Part shown: positions 8,458 to 19,019 of the stretch, piece by piece
How the letters are laid out: every line of letters begins with the position of its first letter
How positions within the stretch are numbered: position 1 is the first letter of the stretch
DNA from: Alphaproteobacteria bacterium
Lineage (GTDB): Bacteria > Pseudomonadota > Alphaproteobacteria > Oceanibaculales > Oceanibaculaceae
Reading direction: 5' to 3'
Assembly (NCBI GenBank): GCA_018823745.1
Contig: JAHJHR010000011.1
Location: forward strand, 1 to 43,801
DNA: 43,801 nt
The notes under the pieces: model-generated
Seen by the model: the letters and a program-made list of their open reading frames with translations, nothing else
Databases searched by the model: none
What the model was told of the DNA's origin: nothing
Translations under genes and position numbers: made by a program

Positions 8458-8751
8458 ATGGAGAAGCCATATTCAGGTTGGCATCCGGCGGATATCACCG
8501 CCGCGATCCGCAAGCGTGGCAAGACCTTGACCGCCTTGGCTCTGGAGAACGGGCTAAGCGAGTCGGCCTGCCGTAAGGCATTGATCTTGAAGTACGCAAA
8601 GGCAGAACTTGTCATTGCTCGCTTCATCAACATTCCTGTTCATGAACTCTGGCCCGACCGCTGGGATGGCGATGGAAAGCGGATCAGAGCACCTCGTACC
8701 ACGCATGAGGATATTCCCGTTCGTTCCACATTAGCACGTCAAAACGACTAA
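8458..8751 (+). CDS. Ner/SfsB (Nlp)-family DNA-binding protein
   Basis: This 97-residue protein has a single helix-turn-helix core. The opening SGWHPADITAAIRKRGKTLT and the following LENGLSESACRKAL match the layout of phage Mu Ner and E. coli SfsB/Nlp (WHPADI..gLRkkG, then NGLS, then a closing LWP.RW). The closing string here is HELWPDRW at residues 61-68. Ner proteins repress early phage transcription from the regulator region. I start at the ATG at 8458, because the frame upstream to 8368 lies over the promoter and does not match the family. It is divergent from the S24 repressor, the arrangement of a transposable-phage early switch, but no transposase A/B genes follow. Confidence 0.85.
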   Translation: MEKPYSGWHPADITAAIRKRGKTLTALALENGLSESACRKALILKYAKAELVIARFINIPVHELWPDRWDGDGKRIRAPRTTHEDIPVRSTLARQND

Positions 8752-8944
8752 TGGTTTAGGGGATGGGATAAAACAAGCGCCTGACTTTCCAAGCCTGTTC
8801 TGGAATAGCGCGCGCATAAACGTAGAAGAAATCGTCTTTGCGGCAGCCTTTCTAAAAGATGGACAGGGCCTATGCACACCATTATATTCATTTCGAATTA
8901 CTACTGTTAGATGGTAAACCCGCCCAGGGAGCACGCAGAGAAGG

Positions 8945-11622
<2,678 letters not shown>

Positions 11623-11631
11623 GCCCGTCTT

Positions 11632-12534
11632 CTATTCCTGCGCGGCTTCTTTCGCCGCTTCTTCTTCCTCTATGTCGTGTTCGACCCAGGCGTGCAGCCA
11701 GTCGCGGATGATATCGGTCTGCGCCTCGCTCATCAGCGCCGGGGCATGGCCGCAATCGGGAATTTCGACCAGCTCCGCCTTCGGTCCGCGCCGGGTCATC
11801 TCCCGCGCCGTTTCCGGCAGCAGCACATCGGAATTTGCCCCACGTATGAGCAGCACAGGACACTCGATGCGGTCCCAAATCGACCACATGTCGACATCCT
11901 GCAGCGGCGTCTTCTTGAAAGCGTCGCCGATGGCCGGGTCGAGATGCAGGGTATAGGTATGGTTCGGCTGCCGTTCGACGCTGTGCAGCACCATTTCGCT
12001 CCACTCGGAATCGCTGAGATCGCCATAGCTGGCATAGATCTTCCGGAAATGCTGGTCGACGGCGGCAAGGCTGGGGAAGACCAGCTCCTCGCCGACATAG
12101 CGGCCGATGCGTTCCAGCGCGGCCTTGGGGATGAAGGGGCCGATATCGTTCAGCACGAGGCGCCGGATCGGCGAGTCCTCCTGCGCCGCGAGCAGCATGC
12201 CGATCAGCCCGCCCATCGAGGTGCCGATCCAGTCAACCGCGCCCAGCCCGCGATAGGCAAGCAGGTCATGGGCATGCTTCACATAGGTGCCGTAATGGTA
12301 ATCGGTCTTGTTGAACAGCCAGCCGCTGCGGCCGCGCCCGGCAACATCAGGGCAAACCACCCGGTAATCCGGCTGCAGGGCATGCGCCAGACGGTCGAAA
12401 TCCCGCCCCTGCCGGGTCAGCCCATGGACGCAGATCGCCACGCGCTCATTGCTGCGCGGCCCCCACTCGGTGAAGCCCAGCCAGACGGTCTCGCCGGTTG
12501 CGGTGCTGGGAAAACTGCCCTGACTGGGTTTCAT
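11632..12534 (-). CDS. Alpha/beta-fold hydrolase
   Basis: This 300-residue hydrolase has an intact-looking triad: the nucleophile serine in WIGTSMGGLIGM (residues about 102-113), an aspartate in RGANSDVLLP, and a histidine in IPDCGHAPALM. The oxyanion string is CVHGLTRQGRDFDRL. The C-terminus is a glutamate/alanine-rich tail (HDIEEEEAAKEAAQE). Substrate is unknown; the fold covers esterases, lactonases and haloperoxidase-like proteins. It starts 45 bases after the decarboxylase stop, with GAGGA 7 bases upstream of the ATG, and probably shares its transcript. Confidence 0.88.
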   Translation of the reverse strand: MKPSQGSFPSTATGETVWLGFTEWGPRSNERVAICVHGLTRQGRDFDRLAHALQPDYRVVCPDVAGRGRSGWLFNKTDYHYGTYVKHAHDLLAYRGLGAVDWIGTSMGGLIGMLLAAQEDSPIRRLVLNDIGPFIPKAALERIGRYVGEELVFPSLAAVDQHFRKIYASYGDLSDSEWSEMVLHSVERQPNHTYTLHLDPAIGDAFKKTPLQDVDMWSIWDRIECPVLLIRGANSDVLLPETAREMTRRGPKAELVEIPDCGHAPALMSEAQTDIIRDWLHAWVEHDIEEEEAAKEAAQE

Positions 12535-12579
12535 GCGATTATCCTCAGGAGATGGAGCTGACCATGTCTTCAGCGCCGG

Positions 12580-13875
12580 CTAGTCGGAGCCGCCAATGGC
12601 AGGCGGGGAATCCTCAAGCTCGACGAAAGTGTTCGGGTAGAAACCATTGAACGGCGTCGCCAGCGCATTGGTATAGGCGCCCATCTGGCCGATCTCGATC
12701 CAGTCCCCCTCGCGCACGTTTTCCGGCAGGCGAAAGGGTGTGGGCAGCTTGTCGAAGCTGTCGCAGGTCGGCCCGTAGATCGTGAAATCCTTGAAGCTAT
12801 CTGATTCAGGTTCCAGCCCGACTGATTCGGCAGAGCGGATCAACCGTACCGGCATCTGGATCTTGATCAGCGCCGGTTCCGACAGGCTCCCATAAATGCC
12901 GTCATTGATGTACAGCCGCTCGGCCTTGCGCAGCTGAACCTGCACCACCAGCGAGCAGCCATTGGCGACCAGCGCCCTGCCCGGCTCGCACATCAGCACG
13001 CAGTCGCGGCGCAGCTTCAGGCGGTTGCGCCCCTCCTCGATGGCGTCGATGAAGGCCGCAAGTTCCGGCACCGGCTGGCCAACATAAGGGGCCGGGAAAC
13101 CGCCGCCGATATCAAGGTACTGAATTTCCACGCCAGAGGAGTCCAGAACCTCGCCGGCCATCTCCAGCGCCTTCTTGTAGGCCCAGGGGTTCAGCATCTG
13201 CGAGCCGACATGGAAGGCAAGGCCAGCCGTATAGCCCTCAGCCGCCACACGGCGCAGCAGAGCTACCGCCTCATCCGGGGTCGCGCCGAATTTCTGCGAC
13301 AGATCATAGGCCCCGCCCAGCTCCGGCGTGGCGAGACGCACGAAGATCGTCAGATCCTCGTTATCCGTCTCCTCCATCACCTTCTCAAGCTCGTCCATGT
13401 GATCGACGACGAAATGGGTGATGTCGTAGACATGCTCGGCGGTCTTGATATGCGGCCGGATCTTGATCGGGTGCATGAAATAGGCATGCGCATCGCGGAA
13501 CTGCTCGCGCACCTGGGCGATTTCCGTCAGCGAGGCGGTGTCGAAATGCCGGATGCCCCCCTCATGCAGCGCCTGGAGGATGCGGGGATGCGGATTGCAT
13601 TTCACTGCATAGAGAACGCGCCCGGGAAAGCTGTCCAGGAACAGGCGCGCCTGCTGGCGCAGCAGGGCAGGCCGCAGGCAATAGACCGGATAGCTGGGCG
13701 TCAGCGCCGCCACCATCGCGGCCGCATCGCCGAAAACACGGCGATTGACCAGTTTTTCGGGGCGCTTGTCCGTTGCAGGTGAAACGGTCGACAAGGTTTC
13801 AGAAGGCAAGGTGATACCGTTTTTCAGTCTCAGATTTGCAAAGCCTACACCATATCCCGGCCCCGGTCTGTGCAT
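12580..13875 (-). CDS. Ornithine (or ornithine/lysine) decarboxylase, fold-type III PLP enzyme
   Basis: This protein of up to 431 residues would make putrescine from ornithine, or cadaverine from lysine. It has an alanine-racemase-type TIM barrel with the PLP lysine Lys92 in VLYAVKCNPHP. The barrel histidine motif is LAFHVGSQ and the phosphate-binding glycine loop is DIGGGFPAPY; MCEPGRALVA follows. The C-terminal sheet domain carries the active-site cysteine Cys371 in YGPTCDSFDKL, which points to ornithine/lysine rather than arginine or diaminopimelate. The start is uncertain: the ATG at 13875 lacks a good ribosome site and the first 40 residues are not conserved, so a downstream start is possible. 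It is divergent from the TAXI-TRAP genes and precedes two hydrolases on the same strand. Confidence 0.88.
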   Translation of the reverse strand: MHRPGPGYGVGFANLRLKNGITLPSETLSTVSPATDKRPEKLVNRRVFGDAAAMVAALTPSYPVYCLRPALLRQQARLFLDSFPGRVLYAVKCNPHPRILQALHEGGIRHFDTASLTEIAQVREQFRDAHAYFMHPIKIRPHIKTAEHVYDITHFVVDHMDELEKVMEETDNEDLTIFVRLATPELGGAYDLSQKFGATPDEAVALLRRVAAEGYTAGLAFHVGSQMLNPWAYKKALEMAGEVLDSSGVEIQYLDIGGGFPAPYVGQPVPELAAFIDAIEEGRNRLKLRRDCVLMCEPGRALVANGCSLVVQVQLRKAERLYINDGIYGSLSEPALIKIQMPVRLIRSAESVGLEPESDSFKDFTIYGPTCDSFDKLPTPFRLPENVREGDWIEIGQMGAYTNALATPFNGFYPNTFVELEDSPPAIGGSD

Positions 13876-13903
13876 GCCGTCACGACTATTTTCTCACCGC
13901 AAA

Positions 13904-13919
13904 AACACATAACTGTGTT
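13904..13919. promoter_or_regulatory. 16-bp dyad, candidate operator between decarboxylase and TRAP genes
   Basis: AACACATAACTGTGTT consists of perfect 6-base arms around TAAC. It lies 28 bases before the decarboxylase start and touches a possible -35 element (TTGCAC, 13918-13923) facing the TRAP binding-protein gene. Its position in the 158-base divergent gap fits a shared operator, but no regulator is assigned. Confidence 0.35.
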
Positions 13920-14033
13920 GCACTGAACGCGCATTTGTTTAAGTAGTTGCGTGTGACGTCGTTTGTCGGCACCGGACCGATCACAAGAAGATCCGCCCCG
14001 ACAATCGGCAGGATAGAAACTGGAGGACCCCAA

Positions 14034-15035
14034 ATGAATCTTAAAACCATTCTTATGGCTGGCGTGGCTGTTGCCGCGACTGCTTTCGCAGGCATGTCCG
14101 CAGCGACCGCGCAGGACAAGGCCGGCTGGCCGGCCTCGATCAAGGTCGGTACCGCCTCTCAGGGCGGCACCTATTTCGTCTATGGCGCTGGCTGGGCGAA
14201 CCTCGTCCAGGAGAAGCTGGGTATCAATACCAGCTCCGAAGTGACCGGCGGCCCGGTGCAGAACATGGCGCTGGTCCAGGCCGGCGACGTGCAGTTCGCC
14301 ATGGCCACGATGGGCCCGGGCTTTGACGGCTGGACGGGCAAGAGCCCGATCGCGCCGGGCGTGGAAATGAAGAACGTCCGCGCCACCTTCCCGATGTACA
14401 TGACCCCCTTCCAGATGATCGCGATGGCGAATTCCGGCATCAAGGGTGTCAAGGATCTTGACGGCAAGACCGTTGGCGTCGGCCCGCGTGGCGGCACGCC
14501 CGGCACCTATTTCCCGCTGTGGTTCAAGGAACTGGGCGTCACCGTGAAGCCGCAGTTCGGCGGTGCCAACGATCTCGGCAGCCAGTTGCAGGACGGCCTG
14601 ATCGACAGCTTCGCCTTTGGCGCGGGCCTGCCCATCGCGGTCTTCGCCCAGGTCGAGGCGCAGGCTCCGGTTACCCTTTTCTCCTTCACCAAGGAAGAGC
14701 AGAAGAAGATTCTCGATGCCTTCCCGTCGGTGTCCGCCTTCACGATTCCGGCGAACACCTACAAGAGCCAGACCGTGGACCAGCACACTATCGCCATGTG
14801 GAATTTCGGCATTGCCAACAAGAGCATGCCGGAAAGCCTGGTCTATGAGGTCATGAAGGTCGTTCTCGATAACAACGACCGCATGATGCAGATCCACAAA
14901 TCGGCGGTGGACACCAAGCCGGCGAACTATGTGAACAATAGCTTCATGTGGTTCCATCCGGGCGCCATCCGCTACTACAAGGAAAAGAACCTGCCGGTCG
15001 ATTCCAAGCTGATCCCGCCGGAATACAAAGGCTAA
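14034..15035 (+). CDS. TAXI-family TRAP transporter solute-binding protein
   Basis: This 333-residue periplasmic binding protein feeds the permease encoded downstream. A Sec signal peptide ends near Ala26 (AATAQ). The mature part has TAXI features: IKVGTASQGGTYFVYGAGWA, EVTGGPVQNMALVQAGDVQF, GKTVGVGPRGGTPGTYF and WFHPGAIRYYKEKN at the end. Known TAXI proteins bind glutamate, 2-oxoglutarate or other carboxylates. The ligand here cannot be read from sequence. The ATG at 14034 has GGAGG 7 bases upstream; the frame back to 13947 has no such site. Confidence 0.93.
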   Translation: MNLKTILMAGVAVAATAFAGMSAATAQDKAGWPASIKVGTASQGGTYFVYGAGWANLVQEKLGINTSSEVTGGPVQNMALVQAGDVQFAMATMGPGFDGWTGKSPIAPGVEMKNVRATFPMYMTPFQMIAMANSGIKGVKDLDGKTVGVGPRGGTPGTYFPLWFKELGVTVKPQFGGANDLGSQLQDGLIDSFAFGAGLPIAVFAQVEAQAPVTLFSFTKEEQKKILDAFPSVSAFTIPANTYKSQTVDQHTIAMWNFGIANKSMPESLVYEVMKVVLDNNDRMMQIHKSAVDTKPANYVNNSFMWFHPGAIRYYKEKNLPVDSKLIPPEYKG

Positions 15036-15059
15036 AAAAAACCTCAGAATGCCCGTAGC

Positions 15060-15092
15060 CGGCTCTCCCTCGTCATAAGCGAGGGAGAGCCG
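15060..15092 (+). terminator. Hairpin between TRAP binding-protein and permease genes (attenuator or stabiliser)
   Basis: A perfect 13-bp stem (15060-15072 with 15080-15092) has a 7-base loop, TCATAAG. It is followed by CAATTTTA, only a weak run of T. It lies 24 bases after the binding-protein stop and 47 before the permease start. It probably lets partial read-through, or protects the upstream message, so that the binding protein is made in excess. Confidence 0.6.
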
Positions 15093-15139
15093 CAATTTTA
15101 TGAGATTGAAATGGACGGCATCAGGGAGGCCGTTTGAAC

Positions 15140-17281
15140 ATGTCAGATACAAGCAAAGCCAGGGTTGATAGCGAAGTGCAGGTCGCTGTCGCTGATGAGC
15201 CGCCCCCCAGCAATGAGAGGCGGCTGTTCGGTTGGGAACGCTATCTGCTGATGGTTGTTTGCATCGGCTACGCGGCCTTCCATTTGATTTCATTGAACCT
15301 CTATCCGATCGAGACCTGGACATACCGAATGATCCATGTCGCCGGTGCGCTTGCCATCGGCTTCCTGCTGATCGCCGCCTGGGCAACCGACCATCTGGAC
15401 GACAAGACCGCCTGGGTCCGGCCCATCGAGTATCTGCCCCTGGCTGCGGCCGCCGGTCTTGGCGGCTATGCGCTTTTCTGCGTCACCTATGCCTTTGTCG
15501 CCGGCGAGCAGATGCCGCAGGGCTGGGTGTTCGGCACATCGGGGCTGCCGCTGATCGCCTCCACGGTCATCGCCATCGGGTCGGCCTGGGTCTTCAAGAC
15601 GCGCGAACAGCGCATCGGCTGGTATGACTGGGTTCTGGCCATCAACAGCCTCACGCTGGGCGGTTATCTGACATTCAACGTCGCGGCGCTGCAGTTCCGC
15701 GCCGGCGTCATGCCGGCGGAAAGTGATTTCCTGTTCGCCGTGGCCGGCGTGCTGCTGATCCTGGAGCTTACCCGTCGTGTTGCGGGCCTGGCGCTACTGA
15801 TCATTGCCGGCATCTTCATCGCCTATGCCTATATGGGACCGTACCTTCCCGGGTTTTTGAGCCACACCGGTTATCGCTCCGACCGCTTCTTCAGCTACCT
15901 GTTCACGGATAGCGGCATCCTCGGCGCGACCACGGCCGTCTCCTCGACCTATATCATCCTGTTCATCGCCTTTGGCGCCTTCCTGCAGGTTTCCAAGGTC
16001 GGCGATTATTTCGTGAACTTCGCCTTCGCCGTTGCCGGGCGCGCCCGTGGCGGCCCCGCCAAGGTGGCGGTGTTCGCCAGCGGCCTGATGGGCATGATCA
16101 ACGGCACCTCGGCCGGCAATGTCGTGGCGACCGGCAGCCTGACCATCCCGCTGATGAAGAAGGTCGGCTACCGCCCACAGACCGCCGGCGCCATTGAGGC
16201 GGCCGCCTCCACCGGCGGGCAGATCATGCCGCCGGTCATGGGTGCGGGTGCCTTCATCATGGCCGAAATCACGGGTATTCCCTATACCGACCTGATCGTC
16301 GCGGCCCTGATCCCGGCCTGTCTCTATTTCGTATCGATCTTCTTTATGGTCGATTTCGAAGCCGCCAAGCTGGGCATGCGCGGCCTGCGCCAGGACGAGC
16401 TGCCGGTGCTGGCCAAGCTGCTGAAGCAGGTCTACCTGTTCCTGCCGATCATCATCCTGATCGGTGCGCTCTATATGGGCTACTCGGTTATCCGTGCCGG
16501 CACGCTGGGGCTGATGAGTGCCCTGGTGGTCAGCTGGCTCAGCCCGCACAAGATGGGGCTGCGCGGCATTCTGCAGGCGCTGGAAGGCACCACTAAAATG
16601 TCGATCCAGCTCATCGCGGTCTGCGCCTGCGCCGGTATCATCGTCGGTGTCATCGGCCTGACCGGTGTCGGCCTGCGCTTCTCGTCGATCCTGCTGGAAA
16701 TCGCCGATAAGAGCCAGCTGGCCGCGCTGTTCTTCGCCATGTGCATCGCCATTGTGCTGGGCATGGGCATGCCGACGACGGCGGCCTATGCGGTGGCAGC
16801 ATCGGTGGTGGCGCCGGGTCTGATCCAGCTCGGCATTCCGCCGCTGGTGGCGCATTTCTTCGTGTTCTACTACGCGGTGATGTCGGCCATCACGCCACCG
16901 GTGGCACTTGCCGCCTATGCGGGTGCGGCGATCGCCGGGGCGGAGCCGATGCGCACCTCGGTAGAGGCCTTCAAATTCGGCCTCGCCGCTTTCATCGTGC
17001 CGTTCATGTTCTTCTACAGTCATGGACTGCTGATGGAAGGCGAGTGGTATCTGATTCTGCGTAACGCCGTCACGGCAACCATTGGCGTCTACATGCTGTC
17101 GGGTGCGGTGGTGAACTGGTTCCATGGCCATCTGGCATGGCCGACGCGCATCATCCTGTTCGTCGGCGCGCTGCTGCTCATCGAGGGCGGGCTGGTGACT
17201 GACATCGCCGGTGTCGGCATCGGCATCGCGGTGGTCCTCTGGCAGCGCAAGATGGCAACCCAGCAGCCCATCAGGGCATAG
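15140..17281 (+). CDS. TAXI-type TRAP transporter fused permease (4TM/12TM)
   Basis: This 713-residue inner-membrane protein fuses the small (DctQ-like) and large (DctM-like) TRAP subunits, as is usual for TAXI systems. The N-terminal helices up to about residue 190 correspond to the small subunit. The large part carries GMINGTSAGNVVATGSLTIP and AAASTGGQIMPPVMGAGAF near residues 310-370, and MGMPTTAAYAVAASVVAP near 540. These conserved loops line the transport site. Transport is ion-gradient driven and binding-protein dependent. I chose the ATG at 15140; a TTG at 15134 in the same frame is closer to GGGAGG and is the alternative. It is followed by a strong terminator, which separates it from matB. 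Confidence 0.93.
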   Translation: MSDTSKARVDSEVQVAVADEPPPSNERRLFGWERYLLMVVCIGYAAFHLISLNLYPIETWTYRMIHVAGALAIGFLLIAAWATDHLDDKTAWVRPIEYLPLAAAAGLGGYALFCVTYAFVAGEQMPQGWVFGTSGLPLIASTVIAIGSAWVFKTREQRIGWYDWVLAINSLTLGGYLTFNVAALQFRAGVMPAESDFLFAVAGVLLILELTRRVAGLALLIIAGIFIAYAYMGPYLPGFLSHTGYRSDRFFSYLFTDSGILGATTAVSSTYIILFIAFGAFLQVSKVGDYFVNFAFAVAGRARGGPAKVAVFASGLMGMINGTSAGNVVATGSLTIPLMKKVGYRPQTAGAIEAAASTGGQIMPPVMGAGAFIMAEITGIPYTDLIVAALIPACLYFVSIFFMVDFEAAKLGMRGLRQDELPVLAKLLKQVYLFLPIIILIGALYMGYSVIRAGTLGLMSALVVSWLSPHKMGLRGILQALEGTTKMSIQLIAVCACAGIIVGVIGLTGVGLRFSSILLEIADKSQLAALFFAMCIAIVLGMGMPTTAAYAVAASVVAPGLIQLGIPPLVAHFFVFYYAVMSAITPPVALAAYAGAAIAGAEPMRTSVEAFKFGLAAFIVPFMFFYSHGLLMEGEWYLILRNAVTATIGVYMLSGAVVNWFHGHLAWPTRIILFVGALLLIEGGLVTDIAGVGIGIAVVLWQRKMATQQPIRA

Positions 17282-17323
17282 GCTGAGAGCGGCGCCCGTT
17301 TATCGGGCGTCGCCCGGGCTATT

Positions 17324-17374
17324 GGGGCGGCAGGGGCGAAGCCAAGGCTTCGCTTGTGCCGCCCCTTCTTTTTT
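17324..17374 (+). terminator. Strong intrinsic terminator after the TAXI-TRAP permease gene
   Basis: The outer stem GGGGCGGCA/TGCCGCCCC (17324-17332 with 17357-17365) encloses the inner stem GCGAAGCC/GGCTTCGC, and TTCTTTTTT follows. A second small hairpin (about 17291-17311) precedes it. Confidence 0.9.
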
Positions 17375-17426
17375 CGCTATAGACCATTCATAACGAAAAC
17401 AACAACCGCCACCGGTAGACGCCCCA

Positions 17427-18947
17427 ATGAGCGATAATCTCTACGATCTGTTCGCCAGCCGCTTCCCGGCAGACCCCGACGATCTCTTCATCGAGACCGA
17501 CAGCGGCGCGCGCTACAGCTATGCCGATCTGGATGCCTGGAGCGCACACTTCGCACATCTTCTGGTCGATCTGGGCGTGACGCCGGGCGACCGTGTCGCC
17601 GTGCAGGTCGACAAATCGCCCGAGGCGATCTTCCTCTACCTCGCCTGCCTGCGCGCCGGGGCCGCCTATCTGCCCCTGAACACCGCCTATCAGCAGGCCG
17701 AGATCGAGTATTTCCTCGGCGATGCAGAGCCGCGTGTCGTGGTCTGCCGGCCGGGCACCGAGGGCTGGATTGGCGAAGCCGCCGCCAAGGCGAAGACGCC
17801 CCATGTGCTGACCCTGGGACAGAACGCGGACGGCACGCTGATCGAGCAGTCACGGACCAAGCCGTCCCGCTTCGACACCATCGCCCGCGCCAAAGACGAT
17901 CTCGGCGCCATCCTCTACACCTCGGGCACCACGGGCCGCTCCAAGGGCGGGATGCTGACCCATTGGAACCTCGCCTCGAACGCGCTGACCCTGCACAAGG
18001 CCTGGGCCTTCCGGCCGGGTGATGTGCTGCTGCACGCGCTGCCGATCTTCCATACCCACGGGCTGTTCGTCGCCACCAACTGCGTGCTACTGAACGGCAG
18101 CGCGATGATCTTCCTGCCGAAATTCGACGCTGACCAGGTCGTAAAGCTGCTGCCGCGCGCCACGGTGATGATGGGCGTGCCGACCTTCTATGTCCGGCTG
18201 CTCGGCCATACCGGCTTCAATCAGGAACTGGTGCAGCATATGCGGCTGTTCATCGCCGGCTCCGCCCCGCTGCTGACCGAGACCTTCAACCTGTTCCGCG
18301 AGCGCACCGGCCACACCATCCTGGAACGCTATGGCATGACCGAGACCGGCATGCTGACCTCGAATCCGTATGAGGGCGATCGCCTAGCCGGCAGCTGTGG
18401 CCGGCCGCTGGCCGATGTCGAGGTGCGCATCGCCGACGAGAATGGCGTGTCCCTGGCGACCGGAGAGACCGGCATCATCGAGGTGCGCGGCCCCAACGTC
18501 TTCAAGGGCTATTGGCGCATGCCGGAGAAGACCAAGGCGGAAATCCGCGAAGACGGCTTCTTCATCACCGGCGATGTCGGGCGCATTGACGAAAAGGGCT
18601 ATGTCTGGATTTCCGGCCGGGCCAAGGATCTGATCATCTCCGGTGGTTTCAACGTGTACCCGAAGGAGGTCGAGGAAGAGATCGACCAGATGCCGGGCGT
18701 GGAGGAATCCGCCGTCATCGGCGTGCCGCACCCCGATTTTGGCGAGGGTGTCATTGCCGTCGTCGCCCGCAAATCCGCGGGCGACCCGCCCCGCGCCGAG
18801 GAGATCAGCGCACGGCTGAAAACCCGCCTCGCCGCCTACAAGCTGCCGAAGCATGTCTTCATCGTTGATGAATTGCCGCGCAATGCCATGGGCAAGGTGC
18901 AGAAGAACGTGCTGCGCGACCAGCACAAGGACCGCTTCAGCCGCTGA
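17427..18947 (+). CDS. matB: Malonyl-CoA synthetase (MatB-like acyl-CoA ligase)
   Basis: This 506-residue ATP-dependent ligase would convert malonate (or methylmalonate) plus CoA to the thioester through an acyl-adenylate. The AMP-binding P-loop is LYTSGTTGRSKGGMLTH (residues about 163-179), with Gly replacing the more common Ala after SKG. The string HALPIFHTHGLFVATN is characteristic of MatB. Further motifs are ERYGMTETGMLTSNPY, ITGDVGRIDEKGYVWISGRAKD and the catalytic Lys490 in NAMGKVQKN. No malonyl-CoA decarboxylase gene is nearby. It has its own transcription unit after the terminator at 17324-17374. A related short-chain acyl-CoA ligase is possible but less likely. Confidence 0.87.
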   Translation: MSDNLYDLFASRFPADPDDLFIETDSGARYSYADLDAWSAHFAHLLVDLGVTPGDRVAVQVDKSPEAIFLYLACLRAGAAYLPLNTAYQQAEIEYFLGDAEPRVVVCRPGTEGWIGEAAAKAKTPHVLTLGQNADGTLIEQSRTKPSRFDTIARAKDDLGAILYTSGTTGRSKGGMLTHWNLASNALTLHKAWAFRPGDVLLHALPIFHTHGLFVATNCVLLNGSAMIFLPKFDADQVVKLLPRATVMMGVPTFYVRLLGHTGFNQELVQHMRLFIAGSAPLLTETFNLFRERTGHTILERYGMTETGMLTSNPYEGDRLAGSCGRPLADVEVRIADENGVSLATGETGIIEVRGPNVFKGYWRMPEKTKAEIREDGFFITGDVGRIDEKGYVWISGRAKDLIISGGFNVYPKEVEEEIDQMPGVEESAVIGVPHPDFGEGVIAVVARKSAGDPPRAEEISARLKTRLAAYKLPKHVFIVDELPRNAMGKVQKNVLRDQHKDRFSR

Positions 18948-19019
18948 CAAAGGGCTGTTTTCATTCGCGATTCCGTTCCTATATCTGGCCATGGGAAATC
19001 AGTCCCGAAAGGATGATTC

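Noticed and set aside
15794..17131. 445-codon minus-strand frame opposite the TAXI permease gene
   Set aside because: A charged, low-complexity product complementary to a hydrophobic membrane protein is the usual antisense artefact.
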